From Diplonema japonicum (taxonomy: Eukaryota; Euglenozoa; Diplonemea; Diplonemida; Diplonemidae), in assembly GCA_964019335.1 (NCBI GenBank), contig OZ025725.1, positions 62,001 to 126,000 of the forward strand: a stretch of 64,000 nucleotides of DNA, given 5' to 3'. Made by a program: the position numbers and the translations under genes. This document shows, in pieces, positions 51,905-63,177 of this stretch; the stretch's first letter is position 1, and the number at the start of each line of letters is the position of its first letter. The notes under the pieces are model-generated. The model was not told the DNA's origin, did no database searches, and worked only from the letters and a program-made list of their open reading frames with translations.

Positions 51905-51908
<4 letters not shown>
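50841..51908 (+). CDS. membrane-anchored SAM-methyltransferase-like protein
   Basis: Single exon, 355 aa. Residues 4-21 are a membrane anchor (PTILILTLAVFLICAVLL), followed by a basic segment and a coiled, K/E/R-rich region (~60-130). At ~193 MKVASIGGGPGNDAVGYLLF is a motif I glycine loop of class I methyltransferases. VTVYDFAPGW (~222) gives the acidic residue after strand 2, and CDLRCPGS and LFCYCLHESRA the later strands. Substrate is not visible. A 55-nt A run directly follows the stop codon. Confidence 0.7.
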
Positions 51909-51965
<57 letters not shown>

Positions 51966-52096
51966 GGAGGGGGAGAAACAAAAAAAAAAAAAAAAACCAT
52001 CAAAAAAAAAAAGTTATTGTTATTACCCGCCCACACCTGACTTTTAATAAAGAGAGGGGAAGAAAGAAAGAAAGAAAAAAAAAAGAGAGAAAAAAA

Positions 52097-53934
52097 ATGC
52101 CTCTCGAAACCGATTCGACAATGCCGGCACCACGCATCCCGTGCGTCAAAGAAGAAGGGACAGTTGCTATGAAATCTGAAGGGACGTGCCCTACGACATC
52201 TGAACAAACAGCGGCAGCGAGCCCCACCGAGGAGGAAAGCGTACCGTCTGAGTTCAACACCGAATACAGCTACGAGGAAACGGACAAGCTGGGCGAAGGC
52301 TCCTACGCCACAGTGTTCAAATGCAACCAGCGATCGACAGGGAAAACCTTCGCAGTAAAAGTCGTTGACAAATCAAAAGCAGGCACTGCAGAACTGCACG
52401 GCGTGCTCCACGAGGTAATGATCATGAAAGGCCTCACCCACGTCAACATTATATCAATGCACGGCCATTTCGAAGCAAGCCACCACATCTACCTGATTCT
52501 TGACTACGTGGAAGGCAGCACGCTTTTCGACAGGATCATAAAATCCTCCCATTTCAGCGAAGAGATCGCCGCCGGTATCTTCAAAAATCTCATAGATGGC
52601 ATCGAGTACCTTCACTCCCACAACATTATACACCGTGATTTAAAACCGGAAAATCTGCTCATGAAGAGAAAAGCCGTTGCAGTAGGCTCTCCTGGTTACC
52701 TGGACTCCATGACAGAGGTTGTAATCGCTGATTTTGGAATGGCTACAAAATCTCCCGGAAAAGCGTGTTGTGGGTCCCCTGCGTACGTGGCTCCAGAGGT
52801 TTTGACTGGGAAGGAGTACGGGAACGAATGCGATTTGTGGTCACTAGGGATTGTTTTATATGTTATGTTAGCGGGTGCTTTCCCATTCAAAGGGCCTACC
52901 GCACTTGAAACCTTTAAGGCTATCAAAGCACAGCCTCTTCACCTGCATCCAAAGATGGTGTGGGACAGGCTTTCGTCTGATGTTATGTCCTTCACCTCCG
53001 CCTTGTTAATGAAAGACCCGTCGCTCCGTATGACTACTACCGAGGCGTTGCGGCACCCGTGGGTCACGGGGATGTCCTTGAAATCCCCCGCACCCCGCAC
53101 GCTCCACATGGAAAAATCCGTTACCGCTTTGAAACGGTTTAAGCTTAAGGAAAAGGTAACCACCGCTATGACGGTCATCAAGGCAACCAGGCTCATCCCC
53201 CGGTCCACCCCGGATATTTCCGAAGGATCCCCTCTTGGTGCACCTGACACTGATAGAACCCCAATATGGAAACGATACTTACAACCAGGTCCCGAGTTGT
53301 CGTTGTGCTTCCCTGTGTTGAGCCAGACTCATAGGTAAATTCTGTTTTTTTTTTTTTTTTTTTTTTTTTAAATCCCCCAGGGATAAAGTCAACGCTGTGG
53401 ATTTGCGGTTGTTACTGGATGCTGATGCGGCGTTTAGATTGCAGGTAGCAACAACATTTAAAAAAAAAAAGAGAAAAAAAATTAAAAATATAGGATCTTT
53501 GCAACTGTCCGAGTGAGAAGGTGTGTCGGCACGTGCAGTACGTGTATCACCACTTGTTTGTCGGCGATAGGGCGCTAGATATACCGCCGCACGTTACTGT
53601 TGTTGAGAGGAAGAGGTTGGATGTGGCAGAGGGGTGCGGTGAAAAAAAACCTTCTTGCACCGTTCTGGGAACGGCCGCTGCGGCGCTCACCTCAAGCGTG
53701 TTCGCTTCTGCATCTGGCAAGTACGGTGTTGCCGTTGCATCCTCTCTACTTGCATGCGCTGCCACCTACTGTTCTTACAGCACATTCTCAGCAGCGCTGT
53801 TTTCAGCCATGTGTGAGTTCAGTGATTTAAGGTCGATCGACGACTTTCTCTTTGCTGTCGGGGATTTCAAGCGCCGTTTTGAGGCCGTCCCGGAGTCGGA
53901 TAAGAAGAGTATATTGTGGTTGAGGCCTGCGTGA
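52097..53934 (+). CDS. CAMK-like serine/threonine protein kinase (3 exons)
   Basis: Exons 52097-53334, 53381-53444 and 53494-53934; introns 46 and 49 nt; 580 aa. Kinase domain ~55-320: GEGSYATVF (P-loop), AVKVVDK (Lys), HRDLKPENLL (catalytic Asp), DFGMA, CCGSPAYVAPEV (activation segment), DLWSLGIVLYVMLAG, ALRHPWV. The SP.Y.APEV and VMLAGAFPF patterns place it with CaMK/MAPKAPK-type kinases. A Thr/Arg-rich tail follows. Splicing replaces an early stop and adds VDLRLLLDADAAFRLQ-DLCNCPSEKVCRHVQYV, then two hydrophobic stretches (AAAALTSSVFASASG; VAVASSLLACAATYCSY) that may be a membrane hairpin. The tail's function is unknown. Confidence 0.85.
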
Positions 53935-54648
53935 GTAGTACTGGGACTAGTACTTGTCGCTGCGGTAAAAAAAAGTTTTTTAATAATTTCTTTTTGCTTG
54001 CCAACATCATCCACCCAAAAAAAAAAGAAAGATTTTTTTTTTTTATTTTATTTGTGCGCACGGGAGTTTATTTTTAACCTGATAAAAATTTACTCGTCAC
54101 GCAGCCAACACGGTCAAAAAAAAAAAAAGAAAAAAAGAAAAAAGGCCTGGTATGTGGGGTGTCCGTGGAAAACAAAGTACTTTTTTTTAAGGACTTTAAA
54201 AGGTCAACCCCTCCCCCCGCTGATTCGAATGCCTTCTTCCCCCCCCCCCCCCCCCCCTTTCGGTTGCTTCTTCTGATTTTCTTTTATTTTGCCCTTTTTT
54301 GTTGTTATTTTCTTATTGCCCCTGAAGGAGGGGACAATCCCCTCCCCCCTCACCGTACAAATACAAGTCACAACTGTTGCTTTTTTTTTTTTTTTTTTTT
54401 TTTCTCATTTATTCCTTTTTTTTTTCTTCCAGGCGTCCTGCCACATACCGCAGGTACCCTTAAATGCCTCTTTCTTTTTTTTCTTTTTTTTTTTTTTTAT
54501 TCTCTTCAAAGTTAATTTCCCCACCCTCTCTCATTTTTTTTTGTTTTCCATTTTTTTTCTCCTACCTCAAAAAAAAAAAAAAAGAAAAAGAAAAAGGGAG
54601 AGAAGGAATTTTAAAAAAAAAAAATATATATATATATATATATTCATA
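53935..54648. other. spacer, T/C-rich
   Basis: Mostly T, C and A runs, with an AT microsatellite at ~54624-54642. A long pyrimidine tract ending TTCTTCCAG at ~54432 looks like a splice acceptor upstream of the RING gene. Nothing else seen. Confidence 0.5.
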
Positions 54649-57300
54649 ATGGAAGGGTATGAGAAAGAGCTCGAATGTGCGATATGCAGAAATGTAATGG
54701 CGGACCCAAGGCTGTTAGCCTGCCAACACGTATTCTGCATGAGATGTATCTACGGGAGCTGTGAAAAAGGCGAGGGTGTGAAAGACATCGTGGTGAGCTG
54801 CCCTTACAATTGCGGGATGGAGGAGGTTCAGGACGTTCGCGGGCTGCCCAAGTGCTCGGTTATTTCAAATTTGTGCCATAATATAAGATCGGAGAGGTTC
54901 AAAGAGAAGATTGAACAACTGTGCGACGCCTGCGGGGAAGAAGAGGGAGAGAACACACAAGACTTCACACAATGCAGCAAATGCTCTTCTGTTCTGTGCA
55001 AGCCTTGCACGGACACCGACCCTGTCCACACCTACCTGTGCGGAAGCGAACAAAAATTCTTCCCGTTCTACTTCGGTTGGGGAATGGCAGAGAAAGAACT
55101 TCGAAAAGTATTCGGTCTATCACGAATGGTGACACCCACTGTCACATGTGTTGAAAGATTATTCGTCCCAACCTACTCCTTCAGGGTACAGTCTCAAGTC
55201 AAAGTATGCAATTCAGCAACGCAAGTAGTCCGTGTGGTGAATTCCATCGTTGGTGATCCTTCCATCCCTGAAAATTTCCGCGCTAAGATAGAGCGCGACA
55301 GCCACTCTCCTGACACATTCCCGCAGCTCGAGCTTTTGTACAAATTGCAGGAATCGAAAACAAGGCAAATATCATTGTTGACCTCCGTCAAAAATCTTCT
55401 CTGCAACTCACCTCTAACCCCCATCCTCGAACGCAACAGCGAGACCATCACCGACATGAGAACATGGGATTTCGGCTTGTCGAACGACTGCACGGTTCTC
55501 ATTGAGATGCAGTTGATTCTGATTAAACAGTTGTGCAACCCTCTTGCTAGGAAGATACATGTCGTGAGCACACTGGAAGGCCTACGGCAGTTGAAGGGCG
55601 TCAAACGAGACACGCAAAGCCGGTCCGATCTGGCGAAACAGCTCAAAATGGTGAACAAAACCGAGAGTTTTCTCGCGAAGCAGTCCAAGCAAGAGTGCGA
55701 CCTCTTCAGCACCATCGACACCACCGTGCAAGGCTTGGTGAAAAAACAACACTCCGCGTATCAAAACTGGGTTGACACACTGACACCAATATCGCTCCAC
55801 CCCATGAACGCAGCACTTAAGGGCGGTGTTGATTTACAACAAGGAAGCCCAGCTGTTCTAGGAAGGTTCACGTCCAGTGGATGTGCCACATTCACTGTTG
55901 ACGTGCCTGCAAGTGGGGAATATGGTGTTGATTTGTTGTATTCTTGCACGACGTCCGGGTTGCTTGAGATAACATGCTGCGGGGAGGTTTACCCTGTTGA
56001 ATACCTTCCCACTCTTTCTTGGAAATCTTTTAGGACAGCGCGCCCTGTTCGAAATATTTGTTTGCCTAAAGGGAAGGTCGAGCTGGCCATCACTGTCCCC
56101 CCACGCGGCACCCCACCTCCCGACGTTGCAAAACTCACACTTCAGTATTCCCCTCCGCGGTCTGAACCGGCTGTCTCGGAAGACCCTCCCGGGTGCACAA
56201 ACACCCATGAGGAGCTTATCACCATCCTCGGGTTTTGTCACAAATTACAACTTGAAATTCTCGAGGATCTGGACGGGACATACGGCAAGGCAGCGGCCGC
56301 CTACTGGGGAGGGAGGAAGGAGGACCACATTCGCAGAGAGGACATCATCAACAAAGAGCGACGGGACCTGCTTAACATGCTCCGGAATGTGCAGCAGGTA
56401 ATGTTATAAGAAAAAAATGGAGGGGGAGATGAAATAAAAAAAAAAACTCACGCGGAAAAAAAAAAAAAAAAAAAAAAAAAGGTGCGGATATTCCACCGGC
56501 AGTATTTTTATTGCGTGCTTGCCGGGCTTACCACCCCGAAGACGACCAGTGTTGTCCATCCATTTCCCGTGGTATATGAACGAAGCTCAAAAAGAAGAAG
56601 AAAAAAATACCGAACAGACCGTCCCGCGACCTTCCAAAAAGACAACAGCGGAATCGCTGCCAAACCTGCTGCAAGTATTGCAGCCAAGAATACAGGAACT
56701 AAGGGAGGAACAGCAAAGCAGCATGTCTCGGGTATGCATCCCTCCCATTGTCATCTTAACACGGAAAAATAGCTATTTATTGCCAACAAATAATGAGTCA
56801 TTATTTAACTCGAGTTCCCGAATTTTTTGCACGAGGGCCCGCAGGGCCCGAGTGCAAAAAAACGGTAACGAGTGTTAAATAATGGCTCATTTGGCGGCAA
56901 GTAAGTCGTTTTATTTCACTTTTCGTCATTTGAGTCACTCACTCTTCACTGCTTTCACTGCTGTTTTTTTTCACGCAGGTCAGCTTTTTGGGGATTTTCC
57001 TAAGGTAATACAGGGTAGCTATTTCGCCGTGGCATTTAAAGGGGAAGTAAGGCACTTATTCCCACTTTTAAGGGCTGGAATGGCCTCAGATGGCCAAAAA
57101 TAGTCAAAATACCCCCACCCCAAAAAGATTTTTCAAGGGGTTGGGCGCATTTTTTTCCACGACAAGACCCATTTTTTCACTCTGAAAGGCATAATCTCAT
57201 TATTTAACTAGTTAAATAATGGCGATTTCGCGTTAAATAATGGCCGTTTCGCGTTAAATAATGAGGCCCCTAGTGAGTGAAGAAAATGACGAAGAGTGAA

Positions 57301-57338
<38 letters not shown>

Positions 57339-58585
57339 ATCAGGACCCCCCATTGCACGTTCAGGAACAGTTTCAAAGCGTGCTGTTGCAAACCTTCGAC
57401 CTCCTGCACAGGGAGCAGATCCTGCAGCTTCGGGAAGGGATACAAGAGGCGAGGGAACAGCTCATGCTGTATATCCAGCCGGGTTGCGTGGCGGCCTTGC
57501 TCGAACACCTGACGCCTTTGCCAGAGGGCGTCGATGCTTACAAAACCAAAGGCGACATCCACGATTTGCAGACGATACAAGTCCTGTGGAACAAGGCCTT
57601 CGAGAAGCTCAAGGGAGAGGAAGAACGAGAAGAAACCGACAAATTCGAGAAGCTATTCGGATCCCCCAAAACACCTGACGACGTTCAGCTAGGCGACCGA
57701 ATGACCCGAAAGATTGTAGAAGGGCTCATGGACTACACAAGCACGGTAATCCAACAAAGACGGAAACTGGAAGTTTGTATATCAGAACTGAGCACTGAAA
57801 GAGTGGAAGTTTCCGGGGTGGAGGTGTTGCTGAAGAAACGCGACGCGGTCGGTGTAGCTGCAGACAGGCTGGAGGTCCACCTGAAAATCGTGGAACAACT
57901 TCGAAAACTGTTGAAAATGGCGCAGACAACGTCAAGCACAGCACAGAGGTTCCAACTCCTGTCGCAAGTCGTTGTTGCCTTGAAAAAATTACAGACCTCT
58001 GCGTCGAAAACAAACGAGGTAATGTGTGCCATTCAGTCATCGCTGGCGGTCGATGAAACTCTTAAGTTCGAAGACGCCTCAGAAGAACCGTTAATATCTT
58101 GGTTTGTCAAGCAAGATGCGATAAACCACATTGGGCTTCTCGAAAGATGCTTCACTTCGTCCCCCCTTTATGGTGATGTGGAACGTCGCGAAGTTGAGAT
58201 CAGCCAAGAGGACAAGCGAGAGTGCAGGTCGCGTGCTTTCCAAGCCGCTCAGTCTGGCTGGGTTGTGAAGGAGCTTCTCTGCTGCCTCTCTCTTCAAACC
58301 GACTACTCCATTTCAGAACCCATCGAGGTCTCGTTTAAACAAAACACACCCTCGTCCTGCCTCTCATTTGTCACCCACCACCCGTACTATAAAGGTGAAT
58401 ATACTATTCCAACTCACGGATCGCCTCTGCCCTTTCTGATCAACGGGCAGACAGGGTCGATTTACATGACGTACCCACCGCTTGCTGTGGATTCGGTTCT
58501 GCTATCGGTCCCGAGGATCTTGAGGAGCCCTCTTGCGTGGCTTCTGTTGAACGGGGCTGTAATTTGGTGGCGGTGTAAAAAGTGA
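54649..58585 (+). CDS. RING / B-box-like / coiled-coil protein (TRIM-like), at least 3 exons
   Basis: Exon 1 54649-56397 (583 codons), a middle exon ending at 56731, and a last exon 57344-58585. Residues 9-60 are a RING: CAICRNVMADPRLL, CQHVFCMRC, CPYNCG. At ~90-130 a B-box-like Zn site: CDACGEEEG, CSKCSSVLCKPC, H-x4-C. Coiled-coil follows (~250-390), then a beta-rich region (~395-520). The last exon begins DPPLHVQEQFQSVLLQTFDL and is a long coiled-coil (~57350-58000) with a further beta region. Probably a ubiquitin E3 ligase. Phases match at the 612-nt intron 56732-57343, but the junction between exon 1 and the middle exon does not keep frame with any acceptor I can see, so a microexon or a base error is likely there. 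Confidence 0.7.
56770..57265. mobile_element. hairpin element B, inside an intron
   Basis: Starts TAGCTATTTATTGCCAACAA. A foldback with ~55-bp arms (56785-56905) has an apical stem of GGGCCC pairs around a GCA loop (tip 56832-56852). The right side has a 24-bp perfect palindrome at 57198-57221 (half-site CATTATTTAACT) and two further GTTAAATAATG iterons (57231-57264) that repeat the stem's own sequence. No coding region. It explains why this intron is ~10 times longer than the others. Confidence 0.65.
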
Positions 58586-59008
58586 GTTCCCCCCCCCCCT
58601 TATTTCTTCTTTTTTTCTCTCAAAGATAAGCTACTACTACCACCACCATCGCCCCTCCACTATCCTTTTTTTTTTTTAAATTTTTCGTTTTTAAAGGATT
58701 AGGGGTTACCCCCCCCACCCCGTCTCTTCATAGATTTAAAAAAGAATATGGGGGGGAAGAAAAAAAAAAAGAGATGCTTAGCCGAAGGGATAAATATGGC
58801 AGGTCCCTTTAGAAGGAGTTATTTTCATTAGATGGAGCAAAAAAAAAGAAGAAGAGGAAGAAACACAGACGGAAAAGAAAAATAATAATAATAATAAAAC
58901 TTGTTTATTCCCACCACCCTTTTTTTTTTCTTTCTCCCCCCCCCCCATTACCGTCTACCCCCCCCCCCTTTTTTCTTTTAACTCTACAACAGAGTGATTT
59001 AAAAAGAA
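58586..59008. other. spacer
   Basis: C, T and A runs with short mixed stretches; a small T/C tract and AAC-rich leader precede the next ATG. Nothing recognised. Confidence 0.55.
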
Positions 59009-62000
59009 ATGCCGGTTCGATTTTGCGGTGAAAGTACAACGGATGACGACACGGACATCTCGTTCGAGGAAGGTGACGAGAATATTTCATTGAATAATGA
59101 GTACGATGATTTTCTGAAGTCCCTACAAGGGAGGGAAAGACAAAGATCGACGAGCCTGGCGTCGAGCCCAGTGTGCGACCCGCGCCTGGCAAGTCTGGAC
59201 GTCAAGCTTGACAATATCTCAACAAGCCCAAGAATGCTGAAAACTGCCCGCGAGGAACTTCTAGACGACGTTAACACCTACGGGATACACCACTGTGTAG
59301 GGAAGGTGTACCAAGCAATGAAGGACAACCCCAACGACAGCTTGTTAATCTCATGGGGCTTGGAGCTGCTCGAGGAGTGTTGCGCCATTGACAACGAGTT
59401 GCCCCCTGACGTGAGTATAGACCCGGAACACCTTTTCACGTGGATGGCCACACCAGAGTACGCGCTGCCCTGTCTTGAGCTTCTTATCTGCCTAACCCCA
59501 CAGCTTTTACAACTGAAGGATATTGAAAGGCTTTTGGACATTGTGTGTAGAAACATCAAAAGCCTACGAGACGCGGAGGCACTCGGAATCAGTTCCCCCG
59601 GCGGGCTGACAAGATCGAACACATCAGTCCGTGCGTCGTTCTGCCGAACGTTGAGCAAGGGCTTGAACCCGAACTACAACCCGAACACGGTGGCGATTCA
59701 AATAGCGATCCCGGTCGCGGAGGGTTGCTCGGAACTACTGCTCTCCATCATCGCCGAACGGCCGAAATGCGTCACCCCGGACCATGTGAAAATGGTTCTT
59801 GCCGGATTGACGAATTTTCAAGGTTTTCAAGACGAACCATACCTGTGGCTGATAAGCTTGCGAATTGTTCTTCATGTTGTGAAATCGAGAATGTTGCTCA
59901 AAACCGCTGCCATTGAGTACGGAGCAGTCGCGTACCTACACAGTGTGCTACGGACGGCACGGTTTATCGATCACGAAACGCAGATGAAGGGGCTTCAGAT
60001 ACTCACGGAGATACTCTTGGTCTTGCGGGGGGACCACAAGCATCTGTGGTCGCTGTTGCCCGACGTGGACTTGGTTGCGAGGCTGCTCGCAAAACAAACC
60101 AGCTTCGAAACCCCGTCCGTTCCCTTCCTCCTGTTCTCCGCGTTCGGTACGATCTTTTCGTTCGCCGCGCTTTCCAGCCACGCCCCGGACACCGTGGGCA
60201 TCTTGCTCAACCACGCAAAACACCTCACTGACAAACAAATCGCGTTGCAATGCTGTTCAACTGTACTTGAAATCTGCGGTGTAGACAGTGTGAAATCCCA
60301 CCTTGCGCAGGAAGAGAACTTCTCACTTCTAACCGATCTGATCAAATCAGACAGCAACGGGAATATTTCTTTACTAGCACGTGACGCCATGACACACCAC
60401 GCGCAGAGCGTGCCGAGTCATGTTTATCCGAAGAGCAATTTAATCCGCTTGCTGACAGACATGCTTGCCGACTCGGTTGCGGTGCGGACCGGAGTGAACG
60501 TCATAGAGATTCTTACCGAGAAAGAAGAGATCGCACCGGTGCTCAAAAATGCGTTCTTGGAATGCGAAACGACCGCCGCGTTGTGGACCGCAGCACGGTC
60601 CCCGAGCACCGCGCAGACAACCCAGTTGAAGATACTCCGCATTCTAACAACCCTGCAAAAAAAAGCCGCGTTTCTCGTCGATGCCCTGCCTTCCTTCACC
60701 CGCGAGGAAATTCTCGAAACGGCCCTCCCCGGCTGCCGACCTGACGCGGTGTACTTGTCGTCTTTGCTGTCGGAGCACTCTGTAGACAATGCACTGTACA
60801 GGCACGCCCTGGAGAGCATCCATGAGATATCCGAAACCACCCCGTGGGAGGTCCGTCGGACACTTCAAATAATTATCGAAACCCAACAAGGAACCGCTTG
60901 CAGACAATTTGAATACGAGGAATCGCAGCGCAGAATTACAATACAGCACGAAGCCGATTCGGGGCGGGTCCTCGCGTGGGCCTCGCTGCTCACCGAGGTC
61001 AGAGAAGGGTGCTGCCTGGAGGAAGCGGCGGAACGATCTGAGCTGGCGGATAGTTACAAGGCTCGAAAGGCCTCGATGGTTAGTTATCGGTTCGCCGATT
61101 TTATGTGCGAACGGCAGGCGATCTCCGTCGCGGAAGAAGCACAGCGAAGCATGCTCTTCGATACCTTGTTTGTGTGCAAGGATCTCCACGCAGTCCGTCT
61201 TGCTTGCAAGTTTTCCGAGTCCCAAGCACGCACAGACCTTTATGCCGAGCTGTTGTCTACTTATCCTCACCGGCCCGACCCCACCCCGGTTCACTCCTTG
61301 CTGATGTCAAGTTTGGAGGAACGGTTGGATCTTAGTTACGCTGAGTGTTCGGCGTGGTTGTGTCTATTGTCGGAGCTTGCAAAGTGCGTCAGGGAATGCG
61401 GGGTGAAGGAATGTAGAAAGAACTTCTACGACACAGCAGCGACGCGTCTTATAGAGGAAGAAGGCAGGGGGAGGGAAGAGATCAGGGGATTCCTCGGCAC
61501 GTACGAGGAACTCGCGGAATGGTGTAAACAGTACCCGCCACCACCACCGCCGCCGCCGCCGCCGCCACCCGCGCCTTCTCCGAAAGTTTACACAAGGACA
61601 CTTTCGAGCTGCGCTATGCAGGTTGCGAAGATACCTACTGCGGAGCCTTGCATGGTGGAAAGCGCATCGTCACCACGGATAGCAGAGATAGTTGTGCAGC
61701 CCTGCAGGACAGGGGTGTTCGGAGAGTGGAAACCGAAGGCGGTTGGCAGACCCGCATGGCAGGCAACAGAAGAACACGAAGAACACAAACAGCAGCCGAT
61801 AGCAAATGCTTCGCATGAGGAAGCCGCCGTGCAAGACCCTCAGTACGGCATCGCGCGTGAGATCGAACAGCTGAAAGTGCAATTGAAACATCTCACAAGG
61901 AGCATAGGGGGAACGTGTGATTCGGAATGGGCTGCATGGGAGGAGAGCCTATCAGATATGCACTACCCAAACACATATCTGCATAAGAAGGCAATCCTTG

Positions 62001-62335
62001 CCGACATCGCAAGGGTAGAGGTCTACAAGGAAGCCCTGAGGGCGACGTTGCGAGCCATCTTCGACAGGGAAAATATTCTGCATGCGATTAAAACAGCTGT
62101 AAGCCCATGTGTACACAGAAGGATAGGCACGCACGGGGTGTACACCAGGCTGAGCAAGAGAACAGAAGAACGCCGGTTTGCTGTGATGAAGACTCGGCTG
62201 TCTGCTGCCGACGGAACGGTGAGACGCTCTATCGCAGAGTGGCGTAAGGCGCTGCACAACACTTGCAAACCATTCACGTGGAGGGGTGTGGACTACGAGC
62301 GGAAGATGCTGCATGACACCCCCGATTGGTCCTGA
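59009..62335 (+). CDS. armadillo/HEAT-like helical repeat protein with polyproline
   Basis: Single exon, 1108 aa. After an acidic N-terminus, residues ~85-620 are regular amphipathic helices with ARM/HEAT character (LLISWGLELLEECC; ALPCLELLICLTPQLLQL; HETQMKGLQILTEILLVL; IALQCCSTVLEICGV). About 640-840 are helical, then a run of 12 prolines at ~850 (CCA/CCG mix), a disordered stretch, a coiled-coil (AREIEQLKVQLKHLTRSIGG, ~950) and a helical C-terminus ending PFTWRGVDYERKMLHDTPDW. The polyproline may bind profilin or SH3/WW-type partners. Likely a scaffold, perhaps cytoskeletal or flagellar. Element C starts 15 bp after the stop. Confidence 0.75.
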   Translation: MPVRFCGESTTDDDTDISFEEGDENISLNNEYDDFLKSLQGRERQRSTSLASSPVCDPRLASLDVKLDNISTSPRMLKTAREELLDDVNTYGIHHCVGKVYQAMKDNPNDSLLISWGLELLEECCAIDNELPPDVSIDPEHLFTWMATPEYALPCLELLICLTPQLLQLKDIERLLDIVCRNIKSLRDAEALGISSPGGLTRSNTSVRASFCRTLSKGLNPNYNPNTVAIQIAIPVAEGCSELLLSIIAERPKCVTPDHVKMVLAGLTNFQGFQDEPYLWLISLRIVLHVVKSRMLLKTAAIEYGAVAYLHSVLRTARFIDHETQMKGLQILTEILLVLRGDHKHLWSLLPDVDLVARLLAKQTSFETPSVPFLLFSAFGTIFSFAALSSHAPDTVGILLNHAKHLTDKQIALQCCSTVLEICGVDSVKSHLAQEENFSLLTDLIKSDSNGNISLLARDAMTHHAQSVPSHVYPKSNLIRLLTDMLADSVAVRTGVNVIEILTEKEEIAPVLKNAFLECETTAALWTAARSPSTAQTTQLKILRILTTLQKKAAFLVDALPSFTREEILETALPGCRPDAVYLSSLLSEHSVDNALYRHALESIHEISETTPWEVRRTLQIIIETQQGTACRQFEYEESQRRITIQHEADSGRVLAWASLLTEVREGCCLEEAAERSELADSYKARKASMVSYRFADFMCERQAISVAEEAQRSMLFDTLFVCKDLHAVRLACKFSESQARTDLYAELLSTYPHRPDPTPVHSLLMSSLEERLDLSYAECSAWLCLLSELAKCVRECGVKECRKNFYDTAATRLIEEEGRGREEIRGFLGTYEELAEWCKQYPPPPPPPPPPPPAPSPKVYTRTLSSCAMQVAKIPTAEPCMVESASSPRIAEIVVQPCRTGVFGEWKPKAVGRPAWQATEEHEEHKQQPIANASHEEAAVQDPQYGIAREIEQLKVQLKHLTRSIGGTCDSEWAAWEESLSDMHYPNTYLHKKAILADIARVEVYKEALRATLRAIFDRENILHAIKTAVSPCVHRRIGTHGVYTRLSKRTEERRFAVMKTRLSAADGTVRRSIAEWRKALHNTCKPFTWRGVDYERKMLHDTPDWS

Positions 62336-62349
62336 AGAGGCCAAAAAAA

Positions 62350-63129
62350 TAGCTATTTATTTGCAACAAATTATGGCCATAATTTACTCGAGAATCGTGG
62401 GTTTTTTGGCCGAGGGCCCGCAGGGCCCGAGGTCAAAAAAAACGGTTCGAGAGTAAATGGGATGGCCATATTTTGGCGCAAAGTAAGTAATTTTATCTGA
62501 TAGTTCAGAAATTGAGTCACTCCGAGTGACCGAGAAGGTGGGCCAAAAACCCAAAACCAAATTATGAGCTATCAACTGTCAATAATAGCTATCAAATTAT
62601 GAAAAACAGCCTATTTTCAGCTGATTCAGGCGGAAGTGCGGTGACCCTACACATTTTTAGTCCCCCAGGCAACCCTGTTGACCTGCGATATTGCACCTTT
62701 CCAGGTTATAGTTCTCCGTTACACGAAGACCCCCGAAGAAACCGCATGCAAACAAAGCACGGTACAGTAAGAAGCGGTTCAGCGGCTCAGACCCAGGGCA
62801 CTCCATAGACATGAGCTCCTCGAGATCCTCCCGTTCGAAAGTAGATGCTTTCGTCGGGGCCCTTGTTCTTCAGCACGCTCGCAAAAAAGTTTGACACGGT
62901 CCATTCCCCAACCTTCTGGTTGCACTTTTCCTTAAAAACTACCCTTATCTGGGAGTACTTGGTTCAAAGAGAAGAAGGGGCAGCGCCGTTTTTCTTCAGC
63001 TTCCTAAGATGAGCGACTTCAGTCGGTCCTTCGTCTTTTTCCCACGAAAGTCAGCCCATGTTTTCAGGTCCTGTGCTTTGCTTATTTCGGGTAGAAGACT
63101 CTCTTCCTTCTTCGTTTTCGGCATTTGAT

Positions 63130-63177
<48 letters not shown>

